Origin: Tetraselmis striata
Lineage: Eukaryota; Chlorophyta; Chlorodendrophyceae; Chlorodendrales; Chlorodendraceae
Length of the DNA stretch: 64,000 bases
NCBI GenBank assembly: GCA_006384855.1
Contig: VCJN01001373.1
Location: 62,001-126,000 of the forward strand
Direction: 5' to 3'
Part shown: positions 1-11,929 of the stretch, one piece after another
Numbering within the stretch: the stretch's first letter is position 1
How the letters are laid out: each line of letters starts with the position of its first letter
Notes under the pieces: generated by a model
Database searches by the model: none
What the model was told of the DNA's origin: nothing
The model's input: only the letters and a program-made list of their open reading frames with translations
Translations under genes and position numbers: made by a program

Positions 1-1382
1 TAGGATTATTTGGGCGGTGGGTGCGCATGGCATCTATCAAAATCATCAGCCGCGCCGGAGCGAAATTGCTGGGCAACATTAGTCCGGCGTCCGGGTTCGG
101 TACACGCGGCGGGCTTTGGCGCTTCGCACCATATGCCCGTCCCGTAGACCTGACGACGAACGGCGACGACCGGCCCCTCCGGCGGCGGCGGGGCGGCCAA
201 ATAGTCTACGGCGCGCCGGGCGGCCGGCGACCGGTACCCGTACCGTTAAATGGATGGGTTGTAAGCAGCGCAGGTACAGGTAAGCGCGACGGCTATTTAG
301 GCCTGCGCGGAATTATCACGGAAGTTACAACGGATAAATTTATTATCTATATCATAATCTATGCGAAAACGTTCCGAAACTCGGTGACAGACAGACACAC
401 ATACAGACAAACACACACACAGACTCACAGACTCACCTCGGAATTAATTTGGTAGGATGGTAAGATATTTACGTGAGCTAGAAGCATAAGGCGATATCGG
501 AAATCACCAAAAAAAAAGGAAATCAGAAAGGTTGGTTTTAGGATGGTAAGATGGCCGTCGTAGAGACGCTGCAAGGGTTTCACTGGTGCCGGTCCTGTCC
601 CGGGGGCGAAAAAAACAAAAAGATGGTACATGATCGTATACCCGTCGGAGTGACGGGAACGAATAACCGTATAATAACGTATACAGCAGCCGCGGCCACG
701 GCCAGGTAGTCGCAGATCTTGTGTACGTCACTCAATAGGCACGCAGGTGTGCTTTTGTACGCGAAGTGAAATCGCATTAATCTAATTTTCATTCACGGCG
801 GTGGTTAGCTGGGCTTTGAGGGTACAAGGTAGAGATATGTTATTTAATATAATTACATGAGCTAGCAGCAGAAGGATTATGTTATTTAATGCAGTGACGA
901 CGAAGGATGACGATCAGTACCAATGTACCATAGCTAGCTCATGATGTAAGTATTATAACTACCCCATCGGGCATGCTGGCGGCCGCGCTTTGGATTACGC
1001 GCACGTGAGTAATCCTTTATATCTCATACAATACAGGTATGCTGGCAGGCGGCGGTGCGGCAGGCGGCGAGGCCCGCGGGGTGAGAGGCTCGCGGCGGTC
1101 CCGGTAGACTCCTACAGGCCACCTGCAGCGGATCGCAGCCCCCATCAGGCACTCGAGTGACACACGTGCCCCAGTATTCGCGAGGAACGGGACAGCAGCA
1201 GCAGGAATCAAGCATATTCACACACTTGTGCAATACTTTTTGGGAACGGCCAACTAAAGTCCAAGTGCCAGGATCGGCCACCGACTGGCTCCTGTTGGCG
1301 TTCCCAACTGCCGGATCGCCGTGCGGCGCGTCGCGACCGGCAGTCCGCAGTAATTTGTTGCCACCTCCTTAGCACGATCTCC
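1..1382. other. No host gene supported; repeat fragments
   Basis: No open frame here resembles a known protein. The stretch holds short pieces of interspersed repeats that recur in the window. A segment at about 469-530 (with a run of A after a GAAATCACC motif) matches the arm of the inverted repeat at 8916-9105. A second small piece of the same sequence lies near 853-878. A retroelement tail lies at 553-622. An AC-rich patch at 390-430 is simple sequence. The 5' untranslated region and promoter of the aspartate kinase should lie in the last few hundred bases, but I see no clear core-promoter motif. Confidence 0.5.
553..622 (+). repeat. 3' tail of a non-LTR retroelement, copy 1
   Basis: The core reads GCCGTCGTAGAGACGCTGCA, continues through GGTTTCACTGGTGCC and CCTGTCCCGGGGGCG, and ends in an A-rich tract. 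The same sequence occurs at 8337-8450 (minus strand) and 59510-59636 (plus strand). All three end in A runs at the same point, as expected for the 3' end of a LINE or SINE. Confidence 0.7.
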
Positions 1383-1944
1383 ATGGCGGTCTCCCCTACA
1401 CCCTCGGGCAGGCCAGTCCAGTCGGGTGGCTCCGCCAGCAGCGGTTCAACGCCCCAGAACGGCCACCACCTCCGGCATGCCCACCGCCACCGCCAGATTG
1501 CGGCACACAAGCTGCCGGCTGCCGGCCGCGGGGCTGTCGGCGCCGCCGCGGCGCTGGGCGGCGCTGCTCGCCGGCCGGTCCCGCTATCCGGGCACGCGGC
1601 TTTCCCTGGCGGCATGCGAGAGGCGGCCGTCATGGTGACCGATCTGCCGTCGCCCAGCCAAAGGCGCTCTACCTGCATGCACTCGGTGGCCGACAGTCAC
1701 ACTGATGTGGCGACCAACGGCCGCGCCGACTGGTTTGAGGGTATGGCGCAGCCAGGCGTCGGCCTCACACAGGTATATCCCCCCCCCCCCCCCCCCCCGG
1801 CCCCCAGCCCCATCCCCCCCCCCCCCCCCCCCCAGCACTCCCAGACCCTGCTCAACCGCTGGTCCGTATACCCATATCAGCGACTGCTGTAGCACCACTC
1901 CATGGATTGTCAGTCTGGGGGAACGCCGTCTGTCTTTCAGCTCA

Positions 1945-1979
<35 letters not shown>

Positions 1980-4718
1980 AACATTTAAAGATCTCCATAT
2001 ACCTGTCATTATATTAGCATATATATGTGCATCCGCGTGTGTGCATCATGGGGGCCTCAGCAAGCAAGGGCGCCGCCACTGCTGCCAGCCGGGGTCCTAA
2101 CATGCCTAAGCAGAGCTGATAGCCGCTTCCTCCGCCTCTGAGCCGCATGACCCCGGCCGTTTCTGCCCGCAGCTCAATGTCACCTACAAGTTTGGCGGAG
2201 CTGCGGTGGCGGATGCAGAGCGCATGGTGGAAGTGGCGCGTCTCGTCTGCCGCTTTCCAGAGAATGCGCCTGTGGTGGTAATGTCTGCGATGGGCAAGGT
2301 ATGCTGCCAGCTCCTGAATCATATGTGTCGGTGGCTATATCCCCCCCCACACACACACACACACCTCCTCGGGGCCCTCTTCTTTCTCATGCGCATGGTG
2401 TGCTACCATTCCAGACTACCAACCTGCTCATCGAGGCAGGCATGATGAGCCTGGACTCTCACGCCTTCGACATCCCTGATCTGGCACCCCTGATGGAGAT
2501 CAAGGAGCTGCACTATGAGGCAATGGATCTGTTACAAGTCGATGAGCAGGCTCGTGAGGAAGTACGGCGCCCGTCCGACCCGCAGCTCCCATGTGCGCCC
2601 CCAATGCTGAGGGACAGAGGCTCAAACAACATCGCATCTTTTTCTGGCAGGTGACTAAGCTGCTGAAGGACCTGGAGCAGCTGCTGGTGGGGATTGCCAT
2701 GCTGCAGGTACGGGTTGCATTTGGTAATGGCTGGCGGCTGGCGGCTTACCCCAATGATATCCAGCTCGTCACTCACATGGCACCCGCCCGCCACGTGTTC
2801 AGGAAGTCACAAAACGTGCCAAGGACAACCTGGTGTCTTTTGGAGAGCGCATGTCAACACGCATCTTTGCTGCATACCTGCGCCGGTGCGCCCCCTTTCC
2901 CAGGGCCGCCACATGCTCTGTCACGTTGGGCTGCATGAAGTGGTGCTTGGTGCGGCCATGCGAGGAATTACTTCGGCTCGCTGACAGCTGGCGGGGTCCA
3001 GGTGTGGGGTCAAGGCTAAGCAGTTCGACGCATGGAAGGTCGGGTTCCTCAGCGATGACAACTTCACCTCTGCGGAGCTGGACTACCCCAAGACCATGGC
3101 GGCCTGCAAGTCGGTGCGTGCCCCCCTCCACCCTGCAAGCTCTACGCATACCCTGCCGCATGGAGCATTGCCTATGCACTCCCTGCTGCACACCCATTGC
3201 CGCCCTGGACACGTTGCTGACCTGGGCCGAATGGCTGGATGGGCAGGCACTCACGCTGGACGAGGGCGAGGAGATGTACGTGCCCGTGGTGACGGGGTTC
3301 CTGGCGCGGGGCAGGGAGACGCGGGCAGTGACCACGCTGGGCCGCGGCGGCAGCGACCTCACCGCAACAGTCATCGGCGCAGCTCTGGGGCACGCGGAGG
3401 TGCAGGTGAGTGCGGCCTGCGACGCACGCGGTGGGCACAAGGCAGGCACCGCAGGCTGATGCACGCTGACCTGGACTATGCGCCAAGCTATCTGCTGCTG
3501 GATATGCCGGCACTGATGTGTCCCTGTGCCTCCCCTCCCCCCCTCTTCCCCCGCCATCCGTTTGCCAGGTGTGGAAGGACGTGGATGGGGTCCTCACAAC
3601 GGACCCGCGCCTCGTGTCCTCCGCCATTCCGGTGCCTGAGCTGACGTATCATGAGGTAAGTTGCTTTGTTGGCAGGTCCCGTGTGCCGCTGTCTGGGGAG
3701 GCGGTTTTTGTTTGGGGGGGGGGGGGGGGGGGGTCCGTTGCTGAGCTGCTGCTGAGCACTGGGATGCCGCTTGCCTCCTTTTCCTTGCCACTGCAGGCCA
3801 CCGAGCTCGCGTACTTTGGTGCCACGGTGCTGCACCCCAAGTCGATGACGCCCGCAGACTACTGCCCCGAGATGGCGGTGCGCGTGAAGAATGCGTACAA
3901 CCCTGATGCGCCTGGCACTGTCATTGTCAAGGACCGCGACATGAGCTCCACACTGCTCACGAGCGTGGTGCTGAAGGAGAACGTGACCATCATTGACATC
4001 CAGTCGAACACCATGCTGGGCCAGTTTGGCTTCATGTCGCGCGTCTTTGATGCCTTTGCGCGGCACCAGGTGCCCCGCAAGCCCCCCGCCCAATCACCCT
4101 GCTGAACCCCCCCCCCCCCCACCCGCCCATCTGCTACCCCTTCTCCTCCTTCAATGCTGCCCATTCCATACCAGGGCCCAGGCCTGTCGGGTGCACAAAG
4201 CATCCACCACTGATACCGCAATCCTTGCCGGCTAGGTGAGCGTGGACGTAGTGGCCACCAGCGAAGTCAGCATCTCTGTGACGCTAGACCCCACAAAGTA
4301 CTGGACGCGCGACCTGTTTGACCACGAGCTCCAGCTTCTAAAAGATGACATCAAGGACATTGGCAAGGTGGGGCGGGTGCACTGCGCCCTGCCCAGGTTC
4401 GATGCTAGTCTCAGTTCTGCCATTCTCATTCCCCGTGCCTCCTGCATACGTGTGCCCCGCCAGGTGACTGTCCAGCGCGGCTACTCCATCATCAGCCTCA
4501 TCTGCAACGTGAAGCGCAGCAGCGAGGTGCTGGAAAAGGTCTTCCGCTGCCTGAAGGGCATGGACGTCAACGTGGAGATGATCAGCCAGGGCGCCAGCAA
4601 GACGAACATCGCGCTGGTGATGGGCCAGGCTGCTGCGCCAGGGGCGGTCCAGGCGCTGCATCTCGAGTTTTACGGTGAGACAAAGGGCTCCGGCAAGTAC
4701 AGCAAGATCAGCAAGTAG
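1383..4718 (+). CDS. AK: Aspartate kinase (monofunctional, plastid type)
   Basis: Aspartate kinase phosphorylates L-aspartate with ATP, the first step to lysine, threonine and methionine, normally in the plastid. Exons read as 1383-1772, 2173-2298, 2415-2561, 2651-2707, 2803-2885, 3002-3113, 3247-3405, 3569-3655, 3797-4069, 4236-4367 and 4464-4718. All internal phases agree, giving about 606 residues. The kinase domain opens with YKFGG (residues ~135-139), followed by VSFGERMSTRIFAAYL, VTTLGRGGSDLTA (~333-345) and VWKDVDGVLTTDP. Two C-terminal ACT regulatory domains follow (from ~445), including SVDVVATSEVSISVTLD and VEMISQGASKTNIALV; in plants these domains bind lysine. There is no homoserine dehydrogenase part, so it is the monofunctional type. 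Exon 1 (ATG in CCATGG context) is less certain: it is Ser/Pro/Arg/Ala-rich and poor in acidic residues near the start, like a transit peptide, and its donor is in phase. A TGTAA signal follows the stop. Confidence 0.93.
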
Positions 4719-4763
4719 GCAAGCGGTGTGACATTCGATGCGCACAGATTAATAAGAAAGCGC

Positions 4764-4768
4764 TGTAA
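4764..4768 (+). terminator. TGTAA 3'-end (polyadenylation) signal of the aspartate kinase gene
   Basis: TGTAA lies about 46 bases after the TAG stop. This pentamer is the usual polyadenylation signal in chlorophyte nuclear genes. Confidence 0.5.
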
Positions 4769-5199
4769 TTCGAGTCGGCACTACTACCTTCACCTTCAGA
4801 CTGGCGCGGTCTATTGATACTCAGCTTGCGTCAACAATAACCGGTGCTGCCACGGAAAGCGCAGCGAAGGTGATGCGGACGACGCGGTCACTGCAACGCA
4901 GTCAATTGCAGCCGCCGTGCAAATGAACTGTAGCCCTTTTCGGGTAGCCGCAAATGATTGCAAGCGAAACCCTGTGATTGCTGCATCACACGCACCGCAT
5001 CTCGGTACCTTGTGCGCCTGCAACAGGAAGCGCGCGGTGTGGTGGCTATCATGTTGTGTACTGGCATGCCTACACAAAATCGGGACTGCGCACGCCGCGG
5101 AGCACGGCATTCGGTGCGGCACAAATGATGGCTTCGTCCCGGGCATGCATATACACGACGGTCTCTCCACAATCTTGACCGCGTACGCTGACGCACATG
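4769..5199. other. Intergenic, nothing recognised
   Basis: Neither strand shows a convincing open frame or a repeat found elsewhere in the window. It separates the aspartate kinase 3' end from the LINE fragment. Confidence 0.4.
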
Positions 5200-5965
5200 A
5201 GCACCACAAGGACATACACGGTATATGTTGACTTCAAAGGCGCCTTTGACTCCACCGACCACGACATACTTTATTTTCAAAACCATGACGAACATGGGCA
5301 TGCCCACGGAGGACATCGCCATGTGTAAGGACATATATTCCAAAACGGCAACGTCGTATCACATCCCATCATGAGGGGAAACAACGAAGGTCCAAGTGAA
5401 CACATGCACTCTACAAGGAGACTCGCTATCCCCCTTCATGTTCACCCTCATTATGAAACCCATCATGCAGTGGCTCCATGTCTATAGCCGGGGCTACCCT
5501 CTCCACTGCATGCGAGAGGACACCTACCCCCAATCGACGAACTTACGCCGGCCACGCGGCTTAGCGGACGACATAAGCACTACCACATCCATTTTAGTAG
5601 CGGACATGAAACTCCGACAAACCGAATTCTCCGAAATCAGCAAATACCCATACATGTCGGTGGAAGCCTCCAAATGGAAGGCCATAGGAGCCCTATGGAG
5701 CAAGCCAAAACCCCTCTCCCCCGCGACCCGGGAAGCCATCTCCCAACGACTATCCCATCTGCGCTTCCTTGGAGGCCCATGCTATCTCGAGCCCATACAC
5801 CGCCTCCTCCCGAACCAACCGTATATAATATGGGTCCCCACCACAATGACCTTTAACTTCGTGGCACAACAGCACTTCGCTCTGCTCCGCGAACTTCGAC
5901 CCATCGGCCGGGCTTTCTCCACACTGCATCCCTCCTCCAACATGAAACCCGTATACTTAAGTTGA
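5200..5965 (+). mobile_element. LINE (non-LTR retrotransposon) reverse-transcriptase fragment
   Basis: The translation carries reverse-transcriptase landmarks in order. VYVDFKGAFDSTDHDIL lies at about 5221-5271. LQGDSLSPFMFTLIMKPI lies near 5408-5462. A LADDI version of the YADD catalytic box lies near 5556-5570. The QGDSLSP box and the spacing are typical of LINE enzymes rather than LTR elements. The first motif and the later motifs are in different frames, and a stop codon interrupts the segment between them. The region 5396-5965 is then open for 189 codons. No endonuclease domain, 5' end or A-tail was found, so this is a truncated, dead copy. The LINE clade cannot be decided from this piece. 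Confidence 0.8.
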
Positions 5966-6112
5966 CTAAGTGGTCAACCCGGTTGTAGCTCCGCGTGGAC
6001 GCCCGGCCGGATTCCGGGAGCATCATCCGATGACAAGCCTCGCTACCTCCCAACCCTTGTTAAAAATCATAGCTTCCCCATCACCTCCCGTATAGCACTT
6101 CAAAGTAGAAGT

Positions 6113-8090
6113 ATGCTGGAGCTACCGTGCCGGCCTCTCACCCTCCCTCCCGAGTGCTCCCCCTGCGAGCCCCTCGCTCCGCAGTCATCACTACACGTCA
6201 CAACATATCATGGGCGACCGACCTCAGTTCAGCGGAGGAGCGTCTCTCCGAGGAGCGAGACGACGCCTCGCCATGAGCGCTTCGCTGGCGAAACTTCAAT
6301 TTGGCCGGAATGGTTCAACTCCTTCAATGCCAACGTGCCTGTGCCGTATGCTATACACAAAGCAATGTTACGGCTAGCAGCACGGGAGGATGGAGCTGCG
6401 CCATCGGATGGAGAGAACATCGGGGAGGAGTGGGCACTCAGCCCCATGGACTCGCTTAAACTCATGCAAGAGTACGTGGAGGTCAATGCCGCCACCAAGC
6501 CCGTCATTGATCAGTGGCAGAAGGACACCCAGCGATACCAACAACATACTATCCGCTTTGACCCGCTGTCCGGGCGCGTGCGTATCCCATCACGCGCGGA
6601 GGCGGACGATTTCCATGATTTCCGGTACCGGCGGTATGTTGAGCTATTCGAGACCACGTTCAACGAGGCGCCCAAGATGCGCCCAAAGTATGACTCCTAT
6701 TCGCGCGAGGGTTTCCGTGAAAAACCGGCCAACTTGACGATGACTGTCCAGGAGCTCAAGGCGCATCTGCCGGACCTCACATGGGACAAGGGCGACCAGA
6801 AGGCCTTCGACGTCATGACTGATGTGTGGCGGTCTGTACCAACGCTCAAGCAGTCACTCGACGCGGGTTTTCATGAGCTTAAAGACATCGCGGTGCTGCG
6901 TCAGTCACGTGAAGACCGCCTAGACGAGCTGGTTGCTGAGATAGAGCGTTGTGAGGACATCGTGCGGCGGGGTGAGATCCGGATGGCCGAGGCGATGACA
7001 GCCGCCCAAGCTTTTGCGGAACTGGCGAGATCGCTGGCGCCAGCTGTCGGCGGTGGAGGACAACATCAATAACAACACAGCGCCAGCGCACGGGAACCAT
7101 GGTCAACGGACGTCGTTTTCGAGCTCAACTTGTCATCGTGCGCGACACCCATCAGATCCGCCCGTTGTGCGAGCCATGCACTGCGGCAACGGGACGCGAT
7201 GTCTTTCATAGCGCCAACTACCGGAGTGCGTTATCAAGTTCGGCTCGACCTTGTACGTCAACGACGCCGGTGGCGGCCATGGAGGCGGCCGAGGCGGAGG
7301 ACGAGGCCGTTGCCGTGATGGTCGCGGAGGCGGACGAAGCGATGGCGGAGGAGCACCCGGAGGCGGACGGGGACCGTGCTCGAACACTGGGTGCGACGGC
7401 GCTCACAACTTCATTGAGTGCGACAAGCCAATCACTGACCTTACGCTCATTGCGCGACTGGAGCGCAACCATCGGGAGCGAGAGCGTCGTCTTGCCTATA
7501 TATGGACATCAACGTGGGTGGACTATGGACGTGAAGACCGGACAGTAGTCCCAGTTGGAGATGGACTTGGCGAGGAACGCCGAGCGCATGCTCACCAGGC
7601 AACACGACATCCATGCCGACCGAGCAGCGACGTCAACGACCATGGCAGACCTAGAGGCCATGTGCTCTCGCATCCTCGAGAAGTCTCAAGCTGCCCACGG
7701 TGCTGGGGGTGCCATGCGCTTGGCCATCGAGGTGCCGGACCCCTTCCTGGATTGCGTCGACACCGACGATCACGGCACTTTGCTACATAGAGCGTCGTGC
7801 GTGGAGCTGCACGTGCGTGAGCTGCGTGAGGTCTTCCTTGGAGCTCATGGCAGTCAGTGAGCGACCTCTGGGGGCTGACCGGACACTGGAGTCGACTGTA
7901 CCAAGGCAGCGAGGACGCTCTGCAGTGCTGTCCCCAAGATCGGCGCGGAACTCTGAACTTCGCATGCGCAAACCCGAATGGGACGCGCCCAACGCGAGCA
8001 ACTGCTCGCCAAGCAGTGGCCCTAAGGCTTTGAGCTGGAAGCCCAACAGAGCCGCGCCGTCAGCTTACAACTGCCCGTTCCTCATTTTTC
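6113..8090 (+). mobile_element. LTR-retrotransposon gag-region fossil
   Basis: The first part (6113-7072) is a 319-codon open frame, hydrophilic and helical, with no recognised domain; size and composition suit a Gag protein. A short Cys/His knuckle-like motif (CSNTGCDGAHNFIEC) is encoded near 7378-7422 in another frame. The end of the region (about 7938-8060) is closely related in DNA to 22119-22230, where the same sequence leads into a retropepsin-like segment, so both belong to one element family. No flanking LTRs were recognised. The copy looks broken, with several interruptions after the first frame. The Gag assignment is an inference from context. Confidence 0.55.
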
Positions 8091-8140
8091 CTACGACATA
8101 GCAGTACATATATGCAGCACACGGCGGGGGCTGTTGCAGC

Positions 8141-8337
8141 GGGTCTCGGCTTGCGTGCATGGTACCATGGGCGGCATTCTCTCTGCCAGTGTGCAGATGG
8201 CCAAGTATGATGCGTGGGCTCGTGCCCATTATTCTGCGTCATCTCATGTTACTGCTTCCACCTCGCAGTCGCTGTATGTAGAGGACCTTTCTGATTGTCT
8301 CTTTTTTGGTGATTTCCTGAAGTCGCCTTCTGCTGCT
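8141..8337 (+). repeat. Left arm of a ~190-bp inverted repeat
   Basis: This segment (starting GGGTCTCGGCTTGCGTGCAT) is the imperfect reverse complement of 8916-9105, with most positions matching. The arms enclose about 580 bases that include a retroelement tail. Long terminal inverted repeats without a transposase suggest a MITE-like or foldback element, or two opposed copies of one repeat. Confidence 0.75.
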
Positions 8338-8450
8338 TTTTTTTTTCGCCCCCGGGACAGGACTGGCACCAGTGAAACCCTTGCAGCGTCTCTATGACGG
8401 CCGTTTAGGCAGGAATCTAGTCACGGAAAGCCCTGGGTAGGCGACGCTCC
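8337..8450 (-). repeat. 3' tail of a non-LTR retroelement, copy 2
   Basis: Read on the minus strand it starts near GCGTCGCCTACCCAGGGCTT, runs through the shared GCCGTCATAGAGACGCTGCA core and ends in an A run exactly where the left inverted-repeat arm ends. The upstream part (CCTACCCAGGGCTTTCCG) is shared with the copy at 59510-59636, so these two copies extend further 5' than copy 1. Confidence 0.7.
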
Positions 8451-8915
8451 GTTATAGTCATCAAGCAAATTGCCGAAGCATGTCGCAAGACTAATTGGAG
8501 GCCAGTGACGGAATTTCCAACACTGTTGGATCACCGTCTAAAACACTGCCATCAAAATACCCGGCACTGACCACGAAAGGTCCGCCCTACCCGTTTGGGC
8601 GTCGGCCCATTCGAGTAATGCGAGTTGGGGCAAGCCCCAACCCGCGGAGCAAAGCATTTCGGGAGTGCGATACATGTGCAACAAAAAAGGAAATGTGAGG
8701 GAGGGCCCGACGCCATAGCTGGAAAAATTTCCCATTCCCTAGTAAAATCCAGGGCGCCGTGAAGGGAGGTGGGGACCCCGTCACGTCATAACATATATGC
8801 AGCATGGTATCCGCATACAAAAACGTACCACCGCTGATGACCGATGACCATGGTGACGATGGCAACGAAGATATTTTACATACTGATACCAGTATACAGT
8901 TGATTACATGAGCTA

Positions 8916-9105
8916 GCAGCAGAAGGCGATATTGAAAATCACCAAAAAAAAAGGGCAATCAGAAAGGTCCTCTACAGCGACTGCGGGGTGGAAGCAGTAA
9001 CATGAGAAGACGTGGAGTGGGCACGAGCACACGCATCAGACTTGGCCATCTGCACACCGGCAGAGAGAATGCCGCCCAGGGTACCATGCACGCAAGCCGA
9101 GACCC
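8916..9105 (-). repeat. Right arm of the ~190-bp inverted repeat
   Basis: Imperfect reverse complement of 8141-8337. Its inner end (AGCAGAAGGCGATATTG then an A-rich stretch) also recurs at about 469-530, showing that the arm sequence is a dispersed repeat in its own right. Confidence 0.75.
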
Positions 9106-9994
9106 ACTGCAAGCCGAGACCAGTATACAGTAGTCGCTACCGTTAATCGTCGTGGCGCGGCGCGCGCGGGATTATGACGAGAGGCGCGCGGCTTGAATAA
9201 CGTAGTACAGTACGGTATCTGTACCTGTACTGTACATATACCCTGTAGTCGTCGCGCCGCCAGTAGTCATCGCCGTATCGCCAATCAGTACGCAGTAAGC
9301 AGTACGCGGCGGGTAACGTAGTCGGCTACCCGTCCTCGTACGGGTAGTAGAGACGATGCGCGCGCAGCCAGCGCTGTAAATACTGCTGTAATATACGGGC
9401 TTATTCATCGCTGTTGAGTAGTAGTACCAGGGTAGTACAGGGTATGCCGGGGCGGGGTTAGCGGGAAAAAACCGCCACCAGTCATTATCCGTTGAGAAGA
9501 AGACACAATGACGCATTATCACGGAACTGCCATTTCTGAACCGACGAATGCCCGTAGTGTACCCGTGACCCGCAGCTTCTTCCACCTGTCGGCACTGGGC
9601 GGAGGTGTGCCTCTATCCGCGGGCTCCCCCCCCCTCACACCGCGGCCACCAATCATCCAACTTCGCTCCTCTTAGCCAGCACTCCACAATAACCTCGCGC
9701 CGCGCACTTCTCACCTACCGTTACAAGTAGCCTGCCCTTTTCCTTCTCGACGTCAGGGACAAACTCTCCGCACAGTCTACCGCGCTACGGTGACTAATTA
9801 ACGCGGCTGCTAGTATTCGTAGTGCCAGCCAGCAGCTAGTGACGAGCACCACAGCATCTTACCCTGTCGACCTCTCGTATAACGAGGCAAAAAGACGCAA
9901 ACAACGAGCGCACGCGACCGTCGCGGGCAGCGCTGGAAACTGTCGCCCTCCGTGAGCGTGCTGAAGCTCTCGGGAGGTTTCTGACAAACCAGAG

Positions 9995-10028
<34 letters not shown>

Positions 10029-10062
10029 GCGGTACCCGCACATCACCAGCGCAACCTGCGAT
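9106..10062. other. Non-coding; GTAC-rich patch and long C tract
   Basis: Around 9195-9440 the DNA is dense in GTAC and CGTAC steps (for example TACCTGTACTGTACATATAC). Open frames over it are low-complexity and not believed. A C homopolymer of about 30 bases lies at 9996-10026, just before the small ORF at 10063. No gene is supported. Confidence 0.4.
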
Positions 10063-10326
10063 ATGGTGTGTCCGCTGCGCTTCGTGCTGGTGGGCGTGTC
10101 CGCAGCCGTGGCGCTCCTGGTGGCATTCAATACCTCCTGGGCCAGCGCGGAGCCGGATCCAGCGCATGACCTTCCGTCAGACTGCGACACCCGGTGCAAG
10201 AAGGCGGGCAGCGGGGCGGCGGGGGCGGAGGTTGGGGGCGGCAGCTACCTCCGGCTGCTGCTGGATATGGCCACCGGGCGCTACATTTACGACCTCTGGC
10301 AGGCAAGCCGCATCAAGGCCGCTTGA
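10063..10326 (+). CDS. Small single-pass or secreted protein, unknown function
   Basis: An 87-residue ATG-started frame. Residues about 6-28 form one hydrophobic stretch (FVLVGVSAAVALLVAF) ending in small residues before ASAEPDP, which looks like a signal peptide or a membrane anchor. The rest is short, has two nearby Cys (CDTRC) and ends in an aromatic/basic segment (GRYIYDLWQASRIKAA). It is GC-rich like the host genes and unlike the AT-richer repeats around it. I do not recognise a family. A C tract ends about 36 bases before the ATG; such tracts often sit in introns in this window, so an upstream non-coding exon is possible. No clear TGTAA follows nearby. Confidence 0.45.
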   Translation: MVCPLRFVLVGVSAAVALLVAFNTSWASAEPDPAHDLPSDCDTRCKKAGSGAAGAEVGGGSYLRLLLDMATGRYIYDLWQASRIKAA

Positions 10327-11929
10327 AGGCGGGTCTGGCCAGGAGGTTGGCTGCAGGCGAAGTGCTGGATTTTGAGTTGGAGCTGCAGCGCTCTGATCCT
10401 TAGCACAGAAGATCGGCCACTTCTTACATGTCCTGGAAGGCTTCAAGAGGGGCAGCATATCGGCAGCAGGGGGGCACCTCGCAGCGTTCTAATAAAAATA
10501 CATATAGAGGGCATCCATGGCAACACTATGGAACGCTCATGGCTTCGAGATCCAGGCACAGCACATGTCCCTGTGCTTTCCGAAGCTGCCGCAACGTGCA
10601 ACTGCCTGCTAGATAGACACCAACCCACTCCATAGCGTATGGTTATCTTCACTGAGATGGTGTGCCTCACTCTGCCGCGCCCCGGGGAGACAGCCTTGGG
10701 GAGCGCTGTTACTTGTATACATATCTTAACTACTTCACCAGCACGCTCTCGCATGGTGTGGAGGAACCCTTTCCGCCGCAGAGCACCTCAGAATGTTCGA
10801 TGGGATGCATTGATGTGTGCAAGACGCTCCAAGTGCACTATGCATGCGCTTCCGTGAAACGCTGCAGCTGCCGGAGACTTACTACATTGTACGGGTAGCG
10901 GGCACATGCTGCACTCCAACAGGCCTGTGTGTGGGGTCAGGGTAGACAGTAAATAATGGATACATCTGCTCATCTATGGTGGGGAAGTTGTGTTTGTGTT
11001 CGGGCCATCTCAAGTATAGATTCACAGAGCAATGACCCACCGCGGTAACTAGTCGTGAATCTATTGATGCTTCGAATACTGAGGGACACTGAAATACTTA
11101 TTCCGATCCACGCCATCACAGAGCCTGTCTGGGTTTGCGGGCGGGTTTCATACATGGGGAATGATGTCTTAATAATGGAGGTGAGAGTTTTTTCTTGCTG
11201 GCTACATCTCATCTTGCTGGTGCAAGACCCGCTCTCATATACATGGAAAGAGCCGAAATCGTCATAGTAAACTTATTCAAGTCTTGGTCTTCCCATATGT
11301 ATGAGCGCATGGCGTGCTCTGGGATCAATATGCTGCCAGGGCAAGCAATACGGGTCATTTTACTAAGCACTGTTAAGGCACTGTACAAAGCAGCTGACCA
11401 AGCCGTATCCATGATGGCGCATTAAATGCGGTCCAACATGGGATGGCCAAGAGCTCTGCCCCCTTTCAGTAGGGATATCCACTCACTCCAATACTGGCGT
11501 GTGATACACGACAACCAAAGTTGCCAACATATTAAATGTAACAACGTAATAAATAGACAATAACATAGTAAGTAATTAAGATAAACACCGGTGTGCGAAT
11601 ATACTCACGAATAATCATAACACGGCCTAATCCAAGCGCGTGTCTGGCTGCTGTATCTACGACGTTTAGACGTATTTCTATTTTAGTGATGTTGATCCAG
11701 CAGTTGAGACGATGGTTGGCGCAAATGATTGAAAACCCGAGATATTTACATATAGGTCTCGCAGCCACTTATACCTGGACTATACATAGTCGCTACGACT
11801 ATACAAGCATGCTGCATGAATACGTAATAAGATATGACTTGCTAATAGCGCAGCTACAGAAAAGAGGTCTAACTTAGAGTTTAGGGTCGGCAATGGGACT
11901 GATAGCTAATCTTAATGCCGGTTGGTTCA
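10327..11929. other. Intergenic, no recognised gene
   Basis: Several frames of 60-95 codons exist but none has recognisable motifs, splice-supported extension or consistent composition. From about 11500 the DNA is visibly AT-richer. No repeat seen elsewhere in the window was found here. Confidence 0.35.

Noticed and set aside
1208-1678. A minus-strand gene opposite the first aspartate kinase exon
   Set aside because: No known motif. The plus-strand frame has a good start context and an in-phase donor joining the kinase exon.
9172-9585. A 137-codon minus-strand frame
   Set aside because: It lies over GTAC-rich low-complexity DNA and encodes a Thr/Tyr/Arg-rich sequence with no recognisable domain.
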